Shown here: piece by piece, positions 1 to 10,616 of the stretch
Numbering within the stretch: the stretch's first letter is position 1
Layout: each line of letters starts with the position of its first letter
DNA from: Drosophila persimilis
Taxonomy: Eukaryota; Arthropoda; Insecta; Diptera; Drosophilidae
Reading direction: 5' to 3'
Length of the DNA: 64,000 bases
Assembly (NCBI RefSeq): GCF_003286085.1
Contig: NW_020825365.1
Coordinates: 806,001 to 870,000, forward strand
The notes under the pieces: generated by a model
Databases searched by the model: none
Seen by the model: only the letters and a program-made list of their open reading frames with translations
Told to the model about the DNA's origin: nothing
Position numbers and translations under genes: made by a program

Positions 1-1570
1 AGAGAGTGGCGTAGGGCTTGGAATCTACATCACTAAACTCCGAATTCAAGCCGGCAATGCTGTTATTCACATCTGGATAGCCGCTAATCGAGACCGTGTG
101 TCCGTGGTCGGCGGTAACGACAATCAATGTGTCCCAAGGATTCGTCAGAAGGCGAGCCTTTTTGATGGCATTCGAGAATTGGACAGTTTCATCCAGGGCC
201 TTCTTGGCCTTGGTTTCATGATGGGCATGATCGATGCGACCACCCTCGACAAACAGAAAATAGCCCTCAGGATCCCTGGAAAGGACATTGATAGCTGACT
301 CTGTCATCTCCGCCAGCGTGGGAGTGTCTATGCTGTCGTCTAAGTGATAGGCCAAGTGCGAGGCATTAAACAAACCGAACAAGAAATCCGTACTGCGAGC
401 ATCGTTCGCCAAGAGATCGGTGCGATTAAAGACCACTCTGGCGTTACCTGGCTTGCTCCTCTGCCACTCATCTATGAGGTTCCTACCATCTAAACGCTGA
501 CCCTGATTGCCATACACATCCTTTTCGGTGTTGGGCAAGAACTTCGAGGTGCCGCCACCCAGGATAACCCGCAGGCGTTGCCCCACATCCCCATCTATCA
601 GCTGCTGGGCAATGTCTGGACATTTGCTGGCATTTTCCCCAAAAGAATTAACGTCAAAGTCGCTCTCAAAGTCCCGATTCGAGGTGTGGGCATAGACGCC
701 CGCGGGGCTGGCATGCGTTATCCGTGTGGTAGTCACCACGCCAGCCGACTTGCGACCCTTCATTGCCCAGGCGGCAATCGAGGAGAGGCGATTCTGGGGC
801 AGCCTGGCCCCTGCACAATCATTCACCTGGACATTGGGGGTGACTCCAATGGTCAGGTAGTTGGCTTTAATCCCAGACAAATATGCGGAGGCCGTGCACG
901 CCGAGTCGGAGACCTGTTTGTTCACACAGTACGTCTGCGATAAAAAGGAATAAATAAAGAAGCAATTAGATTTATTTCAGATCAGGTGAAGGTACATATG
1001 TACCTTTGAGAGTCCCACGAAATTGAACTTTTCAAACTCCAGACGATTCCGCTCTCCCACTACTCCTCGCAATTGGCCCTCAAAGATCCGACTGGCGGTG
1101 ACGGTCGGCACGGACATGCCATCGCCCAGGAAGAAGATAACGTTCTTGGCCACATACTGATTCGGAGGCGTCGACAGCTTCTCGAAGAGTGTGCGCTGGG
1201 CATCGTGAAACCAGAACTCCTTGCTCTTTAGCTCCTCCACGGAGCGTAGATTCCAGACGCGCTCTGAAATTAAAATCCAAAAAAGTTGGGTTGGCGTCAT
1301 TCTGGGCGAAAGTACATTCTGCGACTCTTTGTACATTAAAATTAACTATTTGATATTCTTTTATATTCGTTTAACACTTGATTAATCCAATTTGGAATGT
1401 GTTTTGTGTTTACTTTCACACTCTCACTGTACACAGCCGAGATCTTTTATCTTTGGTATATTTTATGGCTGAGAAGTCAAACCCGTTAAGCATCACGCAC
1501 CTGGCCCATATTTATACTGACAATGGCACAAAGCGAATTGGAACACAAACGCTAACAAAAATCCACGCAT
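1..1570 (-). CDS. Secreted alkaline phosphatase, 5' part (gene continues past the left edge)
   Basis: Phosphomonoester hydrolase of the metazoan alkaline phosphatase family, entering the secretory pathway. Exons on the minus strand are 1501-1570, 1004-1263 and 934 down to the edge; all junctions are GT/AG and in phase. I chose the start at 1570 because the 70-base first exon encodes a good signal peptide (MRGFLLAFVFQFALC) and joins in frame to ERVWNL; the longer open frame starting at 1336 runs through a clear acceptor at 1264-1265. Family motifs seen: FLGDGMS (metal-binding Asp), VSDSACTAS (catalytic Ser), FVEGGRIDHAHH and TADHGHT (zinc ligands). About 420 residues are visible without a stop, so the gene looks functional. 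The C-terminus, including any GPI signal, is outside the window. Flies have several paralogues and I cannot tell which this is. Confidence 0.93.
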
Positions 1571-1696
1571 TGTTGTGAGAATTTTGATGAACCGCTGACA
1601 AGCCCGAAACTCTTACGACTGTTCCAATGGATCCGATCCGACTGATAGCGAGCGTGGAGTCCGAGACTGAGACAAACCTTTAAGAAGTCTACGGAC

Positions 1697-1734
1697 TGAC
1701 TAAACCGCATTTGGTAACTGTATGCGTATTTATA
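1697..1734 (-). promoter_or_regulatory. Probable TATA/initiator promoter of the alkaline phosphatase gene
   Basis: On the minus strand TATAAATA reads from 1734 to 1727. An initiator-like TTTAGTCAGT follows, with a candidate start A at 1701 or 1697, 33-37 bases from the first T of the TATA box. This is upstream of the signal-peptide exon. It suggests a regulated, tissue-restricted promoter, unlike the TATA-less promoters of neighbouring housekeeping genes. No transcript evidence. Confidence 0.4.
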
Positions 1735-2390
1735 GAACTCTAAAAAAACACCAGAAACAACGACAGAACAGAAAAATTACCGATATACTCGTACGGGGGG
1801 ATAATAAATAAAAGCATGGCTTTGCATTAAATACATTCTAAATGAGCTTATCACCCAGGAATTTGGTATTTAAATGTTATCAGCATTAATGCCCTTATTT
1901 AATAGTCCATGGTGAAGTCTTGCGAGTCAAAATCAGGTTTTTCGTTGCACCGCTGCATTCATTAAGATAAGATCGTTAAAGCAAGACAAAGATGGAAGAG
2001 ATTGTGCATTGCATTAGAATAATTAATATATTCGGATGCTGGAGTCACTAAAAAACTTTTTATTTAATTAGACGCAATATATTATCAAGTTGTTGGTTAA
2101 TAAATTAATGGGTTCGTTAACCTTTAGTGCGGTGCTAATGCCGGATACTGATCTAAAATGCATTTCGGCTGTCTTTCTCTCCGATTTACTAAATATATTA
2201 ATGCTTTTTATTGCATTATTAATTTTTAAATGACGGAGGTGACGTTAATTTCTTATAAACAGGTTTTCTAGTTGATTAAAACAAAACGATTACTTGCAAA
2301 CTTAGAACTGAGTACATTTTCGGCATATCAAATGATTTTAATTACGTTGCGGTGAGATTTCATCATACATTTTATTTATAAATTTAAATA
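1735..2390. other. AT-rich intergenic DNA between the phosphatase and the repeats upstream of Cpsf6
   Basis: No open frame, RNA gene or recognisable element is visible in this stretch. It probably holds the phosphatase regulatory sequence and spacer. Confidence 0.4.
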
Positions 2391-2620
2391 CGCATGCTTT
2401 TTAAATTTTCGCCCTCCAAATCGTGCATTCCTGCATCGATTATTCCACTGGATTGCATTTTCCTTTCCACTTACTGACTGCAATTTAGGCGCGCAACTCT
2501 ACTATCCAGTCGATAGTTTCGATAGCCGTTCGTTGGAAATGGCTGCACACCCAAGGCGATCAGATATTATAGGATTTAGGAAATGTTCGTCCTTATTTTT
2601 ATTATTTTAAAACAATCCAA
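2391..2620 (+). repeat. Dispersed repeat R1, copy 1 (CGATA-rich), upstream of Cpsf6
   Basis: Closely matches 9270-9490 in the same orientation. The best-conserved core runs from the words CCACTGGATTGCATT through ACTACTATCCAGTCGATAG and TTTCGATAGCCGTTC, then a shared tail ATGTTCGTCCTTATTTTTAT. Clustered CGATA words are the kind of site bound by BEAF-32 or DREF. No coding capacity is seen; family unknown. Confidence 0.75.
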
Positions 2621-2649
2621 TAAAGAGAGTCCTTAAAATAAGCCAATTT

Positions 2650-2750
2650 TGGAAAAATTGATTCATCAATCGGATAAAGCTATGTGTTCTGGGCTGAAGG
2701 TCCTAGCTAGCTAGTAATATTAAACCATACACAAATAGCGAGGAACATGG
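2650..2750 (+). repeat. Partial upstream copy of the 3' part of repeat R2
   Basis: Resembles 3536-3625: both have an AATCGGATAAA word, then a near-identical CTAGCTAGTAATATT block and a short tail. It is a diverged partial duplication lying just before the longer R2 copy, so R2 may once have been tandem here. Confidence 0.55.
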
Positions 2751-3166
2751 ATTTCTATCATGGACAGCGAACCCATTAGACCACCCATTGTACCCACTGT
2801 TGGCATTAAAATACACCCTACGAAAATGACGAAACTTAAAGAATTTTAGCTCAGTTCATCGTGTTTTATTTTAATTACAGAAGAAGGATAGGATGGATCT
2901 ACAAGAAGAATCAAAAGACAATATTATTCTCCTGGGTTAGCTCAAGTTCTTAACCTGTTTAAATAAAGGGGGGGCCAAGTTCGTTTGTTACATTAGTATA
3001 TACGCTATATTTTGAAAATGAGTAGGTTCGGTATATTTCTGTGGACCACACCGTGTACTTCACCGATAAATGATTTTCTTTCCACCACGTCTAGCTCACA
3101 CACCTTTCAAATTTCATACTTTTCATAGTATTTTCCAGTATATTTTAAGACGTGTTATGAACTCAC

Positions 3167-3281
3167 CCTTTTGGCCAATACACCAATGTAGAGACCCCGT
3201 AGAAATGCAACTCAGAGCCATGTCCCAGGCCACATCGAATACTAATTCGTGATCAGCATCGAATTTCTGATTGTTTGCCAT
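3167..3281 (-). pseudogene. Gene-like small exon inside repeat R2 copy A
   Basis: An ATG at 3281 opens 38 codons (start MANNQKFDADHELVF, end HWCIGQKG) running to a good splice donor, AAAGG|GTGAGT, at 3167. The other R2 copy has the same frame at 28506-28384 with about half the residues changed and a stop. I do not recognise the protein and find no continuing exon. It could be the first exon of a gene captured by the repeat, a relic of the repeat's own gene, or chance preserved by duplication. Confidence 0.35.
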
Positions 3282-3659
3282 TGATATCTATTTTTTCAAA
3301 ATTTTCGGAAAAAAAGGCATGTCAAAAAATAGATAACGGAGGTTTTGTCACACAGGCGCCTTTATGGGTAACATGTATAGCAACATGTAACTAAAGTATA
3401 GTAACAAGTGTGTAGTTAGCGTGTAATTACCATGTAATAAATTCATTTGGTGGAAATAGTTGTTGACCGGTTTTTCTTAAACCTTATTTTATAAGCAATG
3501 CAGTAAGGAGGAAAACTTAAATTTAATCAGACTTGTAAGAAATCAATTTAATAATCGGATAAAACTATGAGTTCAGATCTGAGGCTTTTGGCTAGCTAGT
3601 AATATTTAACCGAACATGAAAAATGTCGAACATTATGCAACTTGAATACATATAAATCG

Positions 3660-3738
3660 CCAGTATATTTACAGTATATTTTGAAATTTGTGACGTAGTT
3701 TGGTATCAGACGGTATCGATAAGTGTGCGGTCACACTG
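3660..3738 (+). promoter_or_regulatory. Cpsf6 core promoter: motif 6, DRE and motif 1
   Basis: Two motif-6-like CAGTATATTT words at 3661-3680 are followed by a perfect DRE (TATCGATA) at 3714-3721 and a perfect Ohler motif 1 (CGGTCACACTG) at 3728-3738. In Drosophila this combination marks TATA-less housekeeping promoters bound by DREF and M1BP, with initiation close to motif 1. The 5' UTR would run from about 3740 to 4035. Confidence 0.75.
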
Positions 3739-4035
3739 CGGATCTCCGCCATTTTATAGCTGAAAATTTTCGCAAAGAATAAAGTTGTGTATACATAAGT
3801 AGAATGTACATTTTTGTGAGAAGAATACATTTTTACGGTGAAAAGCAAGGCAATTAAGAAGTTAATTTCAACTAAGCGAGATTTCCAGCGCTATTGCGAG
3901 TATACGGGCCGCGCGCCGGCTGCTCCGGCTTGAAAAGACGACTGTACGAAGCGCGTGTGCGAGAAAAGTGGAAAAGTGCAGCAAACACTGATACGAATTA
4001 GGTCGATACTAAATTAGGCGCAGCTCGGGGAAACC

Positions 4036-7000
4036 ATGGCTGATGTGGTCTTGGACTTGTACGCCGAAGACCTGGACAAGGACTTTGCCGGCCAGTCTCA
4101 GGTAAGTGGTGACGACAGTCGCTTCGATGGATGGCGTGTGAATTGCGTGCATGTACACATTTTCATCGATTTGGTCACACTGACGCCTAATGAACCCCAC
4201 ACACACTTTCGCGACACTTGTAGGACGAATTCGGAGGCGACGGTGTTGATCTCTACGATGACATTGGCGGACCCACCGAGGCGGCTGCCTCTGGGGGCGG
4301 GGGCGGCGGCACGCCCTCGGCAGATGGCGCAGCCGGTCCAGGCTCGGGGGACTCTGCATCGAGCGGAGGCGGCGGTCCCAACGGAGTTTACCATCAGGGC
4401 GGTGGTAGCTTAACTCCGACCATGAACCGCCGCTACCAGCTATACGTGGGCAATCTCACCTGGTGGACAACGGACCAAGACATCTCCAATGCTTTGAGGG
4501 ATATTGGAGTCAACGACTTACAGGAGGTGAAGTTCTTTGAGAATCGTGCAAACGGACAGTCCAAAGGTTTCAGTGTCATATCGCTGGGCACGGAATCAAG
4601 CTTGAGAGCCGTTTTGGATCAACTGCCAAAGAAGGAGATGCACGGTCAGGCGCCGGTGGTCACGTACCCCAGCAAGCAAGCCCTAACGCAATTTGAGAGT
4701 CTGCAAAAAACGAGACCCGTACCGCCGCCGCAGCAAAATGGTCCGCCCCGCGGTCCAGCTCCGCCCAATATGGGTGGCGGTCCCATGCCCCCACATCCAG
4801 GTGGCCCTCAAGGTGGTCCGCCTGGGCATCCGCCCCGCGGCATGAATCCCATAATGGCTCCCGGCCAGTACCGCCCCCAGCATATGTCGCAAGTCCCTCA
4901 GGTGGGACCCAACTCCGGACCGCCGAGAATGCAGGTGTGTTTCTATAATTTTATTAGATATTCTTCCTCCGCATGGAGTCTCTATCTCTATCCCCACACC
5001 CACCCCTTTTAAGTTTCATTTATAGATTTTCCCTCTGATTCCTCGAAAGTTATCGGTATTATTAACGCCATACACATTTTATTATTGATCCCCCGATTCT
5101 CATTAAAATTGTTCTGAATGCAAAGTTTTGTTGATTCTGTAAAACTTTACAATAAATAAATTTAAAATTTATATATTTAGTTTATACGAAATGTCCCCTC
5201 GCGGATCTTTGCACTCGACGTAGAATAAAACCATGTTTTATTGGTCATCGTTCAAAACGAATTGCATAATATTTTTGTTTATGATTTTAAGTACTTTACT
5301 TTAATAGTAACCTTTTCGGTTTAATTACAAATAATTTCAGAGAAATTTTTGTAATATTTTCTATTGTTTGTATACTCCTAATAATACTCCTCCTAGATGT
5401 ATGAACATTAGCTTAGATCCCATTTCGAAATTGTAACTCGAATGGCGAATGCATATTGAACTGTCCTCTTTGTTTCCATCTTTTGTAATTGTAATCCTGT
5501 ATTAAGTGATTTCATAATCAAATGTTTATGTATTACGCTTTATATTTATATTCTATTCCATGTCTATGACAACGCTTACGCACACTCCCACAACAACAAC
5601 AACAACATGAAACGTAATTTACGTATTAATATAGCCCCCAATGCATCCGCAGGGAGGTCTCATGGGTAATCAACAGCCACCACCCAGATATCCATCAGCA
5701 CAGGGCCAATGGCCAGGTCAGAGGCCTGGCGGGCCACGACCAGGTCCACCAAACGGACCACCGCAACGACCAATGGTAAAAAAAATCCCTAACCGAAAAT
5801 GAAAATGAGAAAAAATCCATATCAAATATGCCACTTACTGTCAAAAATCTAACGAAACAGAAGAACCAGAAGCGAAATCAGAACTAACAATTATTTAAGC
5901 TAACTTTAGAGTACGACATTGTATGTATGCGCCGCATAAGAGATGTATTCAGAACATTCAGAAATAATTCCATGCTGCACCTATAGACCATGAGACATTC
6001 TCATTCATTCATCCATTCCTCAGTCTTTTGTCTTTGCTCACGCAATCATTATTAATTCGTTCATTTCGCGTTGCAGTTCCAGGGACCCATGGGGATGCCT
6101 GTAAGGGGACCTCCAGGTCCGGACTGGCGCCGTCCACCCATGCATGGTGGCTTTCCGCCCCAGGGTCCGCCGCGTGGTCTTCCCCAAGCACCAGGGCCAG
6201 GCGGACCGCACGGAGCACCTGCACCACACGTGAATCCAGCTTTCTTCAACCAGCCTGGCGGTCCAAATCAGCATCCCGGCATGGGCGGACCACCGCACGG
6301 CGGTCCGGGTGGTCCACAGCCAGGGATGAATATGCCACCGCAACAGGGTATGAATATGCCGCCGCAGCACGGGCCACCGCCACAGTTTGCACAGCACGGA
6401 CCACGGGGCCCATGGCCACCACCGCAGGGTAAGCCGCCAGGACCGTTCCCCGACCCACAAATGGGCCCACAGCTCACGGAGGCCGAGTTTGAGGAGGTGA
6501 TGAGCAGAAACCGCACGGTCAGCAGTTCAGCAATAGCCAGGTGCGTTTCCATCTCTCAATCCCTTAAATGTTTAATTGAATTGTCAATAAATGATTTATT
6601 TCTATAGAGCTGTGTCTGATGCCGCAGCCGGCGAATACTCCAGCGCCATTGAGACACTGGTCACCGCAATTTCGCTGATAAAACAATCAAAAGTGGCCCA
6701 CGATGAGCGTTGTAAGATTCTGATCAGCTCACTGCAGGACACGCTGCACGGCATCGAGGCGAAGAGCTATAACCGACGCGAACGGTCGCGCTCGAGGGAG
6801 CGATCCCACCGCAGCAGGCAGAGGCGTGAACGCTCTTCCTCGCGGTATCGCGAACGGTCTCGTGAAAGAGAGCGCGACCGTGATCGCGAGCGTGAAAGAG
6901 ATGGCGGGTGAGCACGAAATGGGGAAAGCAATCTTTTACAATCAAAAATCTAATGAAATTTTCGATTATCCAACAGCTATCGCGAACGGTCTCGCAGCAG

Positions 7001-7316
7001 AGAACGAGAACGTCAGGCTCAAGATCACTACAGGGATGAAAGGTAATGCAAAACAGAATGTTCTAGATGCTCAATATGCATCAACTTTAATGGCAACATT
7101 ATCCTTGCTTGCAGCAGCAGTCGCTCGGCTCGTCCAAGGAAGTCGCCAGAGCCCGTTGTGGCAGAAGCAGCTGAGGCGCCGTCATCGAAGCGCTATTACG
7201 AGGATCGAGAACGGTATCGCTCCTCGGATCGGGAGCGACGCGACCGAGATCGGGACCGCGATCGTGAGAGGGAGCGTGATCGCGACAGGCGGGAGGAGCA
7301 TCGGTCCAGGCATTGA
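4036..7316 (+). CDS. Cpsf6: Cleavage and polyadenylation specificity factor subunit 6 (CFIm68)
   Basis: Subunit of cleavage factor Im, the nuclear complex that binds UGUA elements and guides 3'-end cleavage and alternative polyadenylation. Exons: 4036-4101, 4224-4934, 5653-5775, 6077-6540, 6608-6907, 6977-7042, 7115-7316; phases agree and give about 643 residues. The N-terminus [14 protein letters not shown] is typical of the family. A glycine-rich linker precedes an RRM beginning at [14 protein letters not shown] (about residue 86), with the degenerate RNP1 [10 protein letters not shown] long Pro/Gly-rich region follows (PPRGP, GGPGGP repeats), then a conserved helical stretch [20 protein letters not shown] and a C-terminal RS/RE/RD domain, which in the human protein recruits SR-type import and partner proteins. 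The start is the only ATG in frame, within CAACC-like context. The promoter is of housekeeping type. Confidence 0.96.
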
Positions 7317-7570
7317 CTGCTGAAGGATGAACAGCCACGCAAGCGAAAGTAAAGAGGAGAAGGAATTATAAAGTAACAAATACACAACACTCTTATTAAC
7401 AAACAAATAATGCCGCAAGCTTGGTGGGTGGTCAGTGGGCAGTGGCCGGCCAGCTGTACAAGCTATACAAATTAACAGATTTTCAATTTGTATCTAACAT
7501 TACCAATACGTAGGATATGAATATGGCATATAACATAGTTTCTCCTAGACATACTAAACAATAAGCCGAT

Positions 7571-7801
7571 ATGTTGACAAGCCTCTATACCATCAACGAC
7601 GCATTGACTGTCTCTGGACCCTCACTCGACACATTCTTGCAGCGACAGGAGGAGCAGAAGCAGCACTACTGTATGGAGGATGCTATTGGCAGTCATCGTG
7701 GCACATTTTCGACACAGATGGGCAATGGGATGGATGATCATCACACAACTAATCCTTCGCCGCCCTCTTCGCAGCAGAATTTCAATATTATTGTACTCTA
7801 A
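7571..7801 (+). CDS. Unexplained 76-codon open frame downstream of Cpsf6
   Basis: Starts MLTSLYTINDALTVSG and ends NFNIIVL just before an AATAAA. Composition is ordinary for protein (Ser, Thr, Gln, Asp spread evenly), unlike the low-complexity frames around it. It is out of frame with the Cpsf6 stop, so simple readthrough does not produce it. It could be an alternative C-terminal exon of Cpsf6, a translated downstream ORF, or chance. I recognise no domain. Confidence 0.25.
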   Translation: MLTSLYTINDALTVSGPSLDTFLQRQEEQKQHYCMEDAIGSHRGTFSTQMGNGMDDHHTTNPSPPSSQQNFNIIVL

Positions 7802-7816
7802 TATTTCGGTTTATTT

Positions 7817-7822
7817 AATAAA
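7817..7822 (+). terminator. Poly(A) signal for Cpsf6
   Basis: AATAAA about 500 bases after the Cpsf6 stop, in U-rich context. Probably the proximal site. Confidence 0.6.
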
Positions 7823-9269
7823 ACATATACTTATGAAAAAAAAAAATAATTGTTCGACGAAACCTTACCAAAACTGTCTTGCATTGTGTGTCTTCTTGTA
7901 TTTTATATATATATATATATTTAAACAAAAAAAAACAAAAACCCACCAGCCCTTATTAGTTAATGAATTTATAATTGTACAACAAAATTGTATGTAAAAT
8001 ATGCCAAAATTATAATTGCACTGCTGTGTGCAATTTTTACTGAAATTGTTATATTAACAAAATCATTTCTGAGGCCGACTGAGGCCAAAAATCGTCAACT
8101 TAAATGTATTTTCAATGACTTTCATTGATTCTTTTGTTGTAAACATTCGTCATGCATTTGTTTTAATTTTTTTTTATTTATTTTATACCGTACCATACTA
8201 TATTGTATATTTAAGTCGATCATTACCCTTTGCCTGTCTCCGAAAGTGTGTGAATGGAGTTGTAGCTTTTAAATCGCGACTGATCTCATCCGCCGAGTGC
8301 ACTGTTTTGATAGGAAACCTAGTGAAATCATGTTTATATAAGATAAGTTGGATGAGTGTGTATTCCGCCCGAAGTATAAGACTAAATTACTCTATAAACG
8401 AAAGCCCTGACCGCATCTAGCATAGCAATACTCTACTAACGCTCGAATCGACCTTTTATGTAGTTCCTAACAACAGATCTGTGTTAAAAAGTTTGCAGAT
8501 AAAAGTAATCTAGCATTTCATTCGTATTGTATCATCTGCGTTTTAGTTTTTGATATTTTTAGGTTTTACTTCTTATTTTACTTGACATACATTTTGTAAA
8601 CGATATTCAAATAAGATCATGGCGCACTAACCCCTAGTTACAAACATTTACAACACCTCTGTAAACCAGAATGTTACGTTTACCAGTTTGATGCACCTGT
8701 AACTCTCCCAGGGAGAGGCCTAGGCTTTAGGGATCAAATGTTACGAGCTTAACTGCAGAAAAACGATGTCTTGTACAATTTTTAAACTGTGATAGCGATC
8801 TTAAATGAAATCTATGAAAATTTATACAAACGAACACTCAGTCTATTAAGTCATGTTTAAAACAGGTAATGTGCTCCAACTTCTGTTTTTATATAGTTTG
8901 TAATCTAGCTCAACGTCCCAATGGCCAAATCTAGTCTTTCGCATCTGACGATACATTTTTAAGTCAAACCGATGCCTTGCAATATTTTATAATTTACAAA
9001 TATACCGTCTATTTTGTTTTTCAAAAAGATGTACTGTTGACTTTTTTGAATAAGGCGCCAAATGAACAGAAAATCAATCAATTTGTGTATTCTTCAAGCG
9101 AAGTTGTTTCGCTTCTGTGGCGCGCGCGTCGTGTTTGCTATGCAACTGGAATGTTCCAAATCTAAACGTTAGCCAACACTCCTCTTTCCATCTCTAGAAA
9201 TCACTGATAACAATGAAAATTTGATTTTTAAAGCTATATTAACAAACTTAGCGTAGGTAAACTTCAACA

Positions 9270-9490
9270 CGCATTTTTTTTAATTTTCGCCCTCTCAAAT
9301 CGTGTTTTAGTGCATCGAATTTTCCACTGGATTGCATTGTCCTTTTCACTTACTGACTGCAATTTAGGCGCGCAACTCTACTATCCAGTCGATAGTTTCG
9401 ATAGCCGTTCATTGGAAATGAATGCATACCCTAACCGATCAGAAATTATAGAATTGAGGAAATGTTCGTCCTTATTTTTATTATTTTAAA
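9270..9490 (+). repeat. Dispersed repeat R1, copy 2 (CGATA-rich), downstream of Cpsf6
   Basis: Same sequence and orientation as 2391-2620. The block around CTATCCAGTCGATAGTTTCG is identical or nearly so. The two copies bracket Cpsf6 as direct repeats about 6.9 kb apart. Confidence 0.75.
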
Positions 9491-9499
9491 TTGGCATTA

Positions 9500-10112
9500 A
9501 ATTCCATGGTCGGTTTTGCCAATTGCAAAATATGAGTTCAAGGATCTCAGAACCTATAAAAACCAGAGCAACCAAATTTGGTATCCACACTCCTGTGATA
9601 TCGGACCTCTACCGTTTCGTGTCCAAATTTCGCCACACCCCCTTCCGCCCCCGCAAAGGACGAAAATCTGGGGCATCCACAAATCTCAGAGACTATAAAG
9701 GCTAGAGTAACCAAATTTGGTATACGCACTTCTGTTAGATCTCACTATACGTGTATCTCGAAATTTCGCCCCACCCCCTTCCGCCCACACAAAGGACGAA
9801 AATCTGTTGTATCCACAATATTGCAGATTCGAGAAAACTAAAAACGCAGAATCATAGATAACGACCATATCTATCCAGTTGCGGAATCTAAATCAGATCG
9901 GATAATTTGTATAGCCAAAAGTAACAAATAAATTCGCAGTGGCTACGCAGCGCCCGACGTCACGCTCAGACTGATTTTCTGTCTCTCTCGCACGCACTCT
10001 TTGTCGTGTCGTTTAATATTAGCGGCGTCTGCCGGAGGAGAGCCATACTGACTAAGTATCGGGTATAAATGTAGAGTTGCGGTCTCCGCAGCAGCTCACA
10101 AGGTTCCCCCTA
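9500..10112 (+). mobile_element. Mobile-element relic with two internal tandem units
   Basis: Two diverged units of about 180 bases lie at roughly 9540-9700 and 9700-9870. Each contains ACCAAATTTGGTAT, CTTCCGCCC and AAAGGACGAAAATCTG. The right end (about 10050-10112: GGGTATAAATGTAGAGTTGC ... GGTTCCCCCTAG) matches the ends of the small inverted-repeat element at 59780-60046 and the fragment at 55748-55848. It is an element family repeated at three places in this window; I cannot name it. Confidence 0.65.
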
Positions 10113-10616
10113 GTTGTAAAGTGTGTTTGCCACTCAGTAGCTCTCGCTTCAAGTTATGCTTGTAAAATGCTTCCAAGAAGTCTAGAGAAAACGATTAAGG
10201 ATACATTCAATTCCTTTTCTGAGAACTCGAAGCGGCACAGAAAATTTAAGGCATTTAAAAAATGTCTAAATTCTCCGGAGCACCAAATACTCAATCATTA
10301 TGAAATTCGCTGGTTGTCTCTGGTTGTCTCTCTGAAGGACTTATATATAAGGAATAAGGACTTATATGAAGGATGCCGCACGTGCCCTGAAAGAAAAAAC
10401 AAGAAAAAATTGGTGATCGTGGAGACGAAGATCCCACCAAGACATCAGCCGGAGGCATCAACATCAGCGGAAGCGGTGGACATCGGCAGCAGCAGCCCGG
10501 TACTGGCCAGGCCGGAAACCTGGTGCGAGAACAGTCAGCGGAGCACCGGCACCAAGGAATCCAGCGGAGCTGGAGAAAAACAAACCACGATCAAACAAAG
10601 ACATCCGCGAGATTAA
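10077..10616 (+). pseudogene. hAT-type transposase-like fragment in a composite relic
   Basis: A 179-codon frame. Its middle part (KCVCHSVALASSYACK, SKRHRKFKAF, YEIRWLSL) resembles the conserved His/Cys and RWLSL blocks of hAT-transposase-derived proteins of the ZMYM/ZNF862 type, where they lie in the RNase-H-like core. The first 13 codons come from the neighbouring element end, and from about residue 90 the sequence changes to unrelated Ser/Thr-rich sequence (EASTSAEAVDIGSSSP). Only about 70 residues of a much longer transposase are present, with no catalytic core, so it is a broken fragment. The frame as a whole is probably not a gene. Confidence 0.5.

Larger units (their letters stand above)
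2806..3740 (+). repeat. Dispersed repeat R2, copy A, ending in the Cpsf6 promoter block
   Basis: Diverged but colinear with 28087-28990 upstream of cert. Shared blocks, in order: ATTAAAATmCACyCTACG, an internal GGTATATTTCTG promoter-like stretch, the small opposite-strand exon at 3167-3281, GTAGTTACCATGTAA-like words, TTTATAAGCAATTTAGC-like words, and a terminal GGTATATTT / CGGTCACACTG block. Both copies have the same orientation relative to the gene they precede. No transposase is visible; the family is unknown to me. Confidence 0.7.
7317..9269 (+). other. Cpsf6 3' untranslated and downstream sequence
   Basis: AT-rich, with one 76-codon open frame (7571-7801, listed separately). A first AATAAA is at 7817-7822. 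Beyond about 7850 I see an (AT)n tract near 7902-7921 and U-rich sequence that may belong to a longer 3' UTR isoform, but no gene. Confidence 0.5.

Noticed and set aside
977..1336. Alkaline phosphatase start at 1336 (MYKESQNVL)
   Set aside because: It reads through a strong acceptor (TTTTAATTTCAG) and lacks a signal peptide; the 1501-1570 exon supplies one and joins in phase.
6038..6460. Several antisense open frames over the Cpsf6 proline-rich exon
   Set aside because: GC-rich repetitive codons produce long shadows on the opposite strand; all are Trp/Arg-rich with no domain.
9547..9868. Two similar 60-codon frames on the minus strand
   Set aside because: They are the two tandem units of a non-coding element relic; the similarity reflects the repeat, not a protein family.
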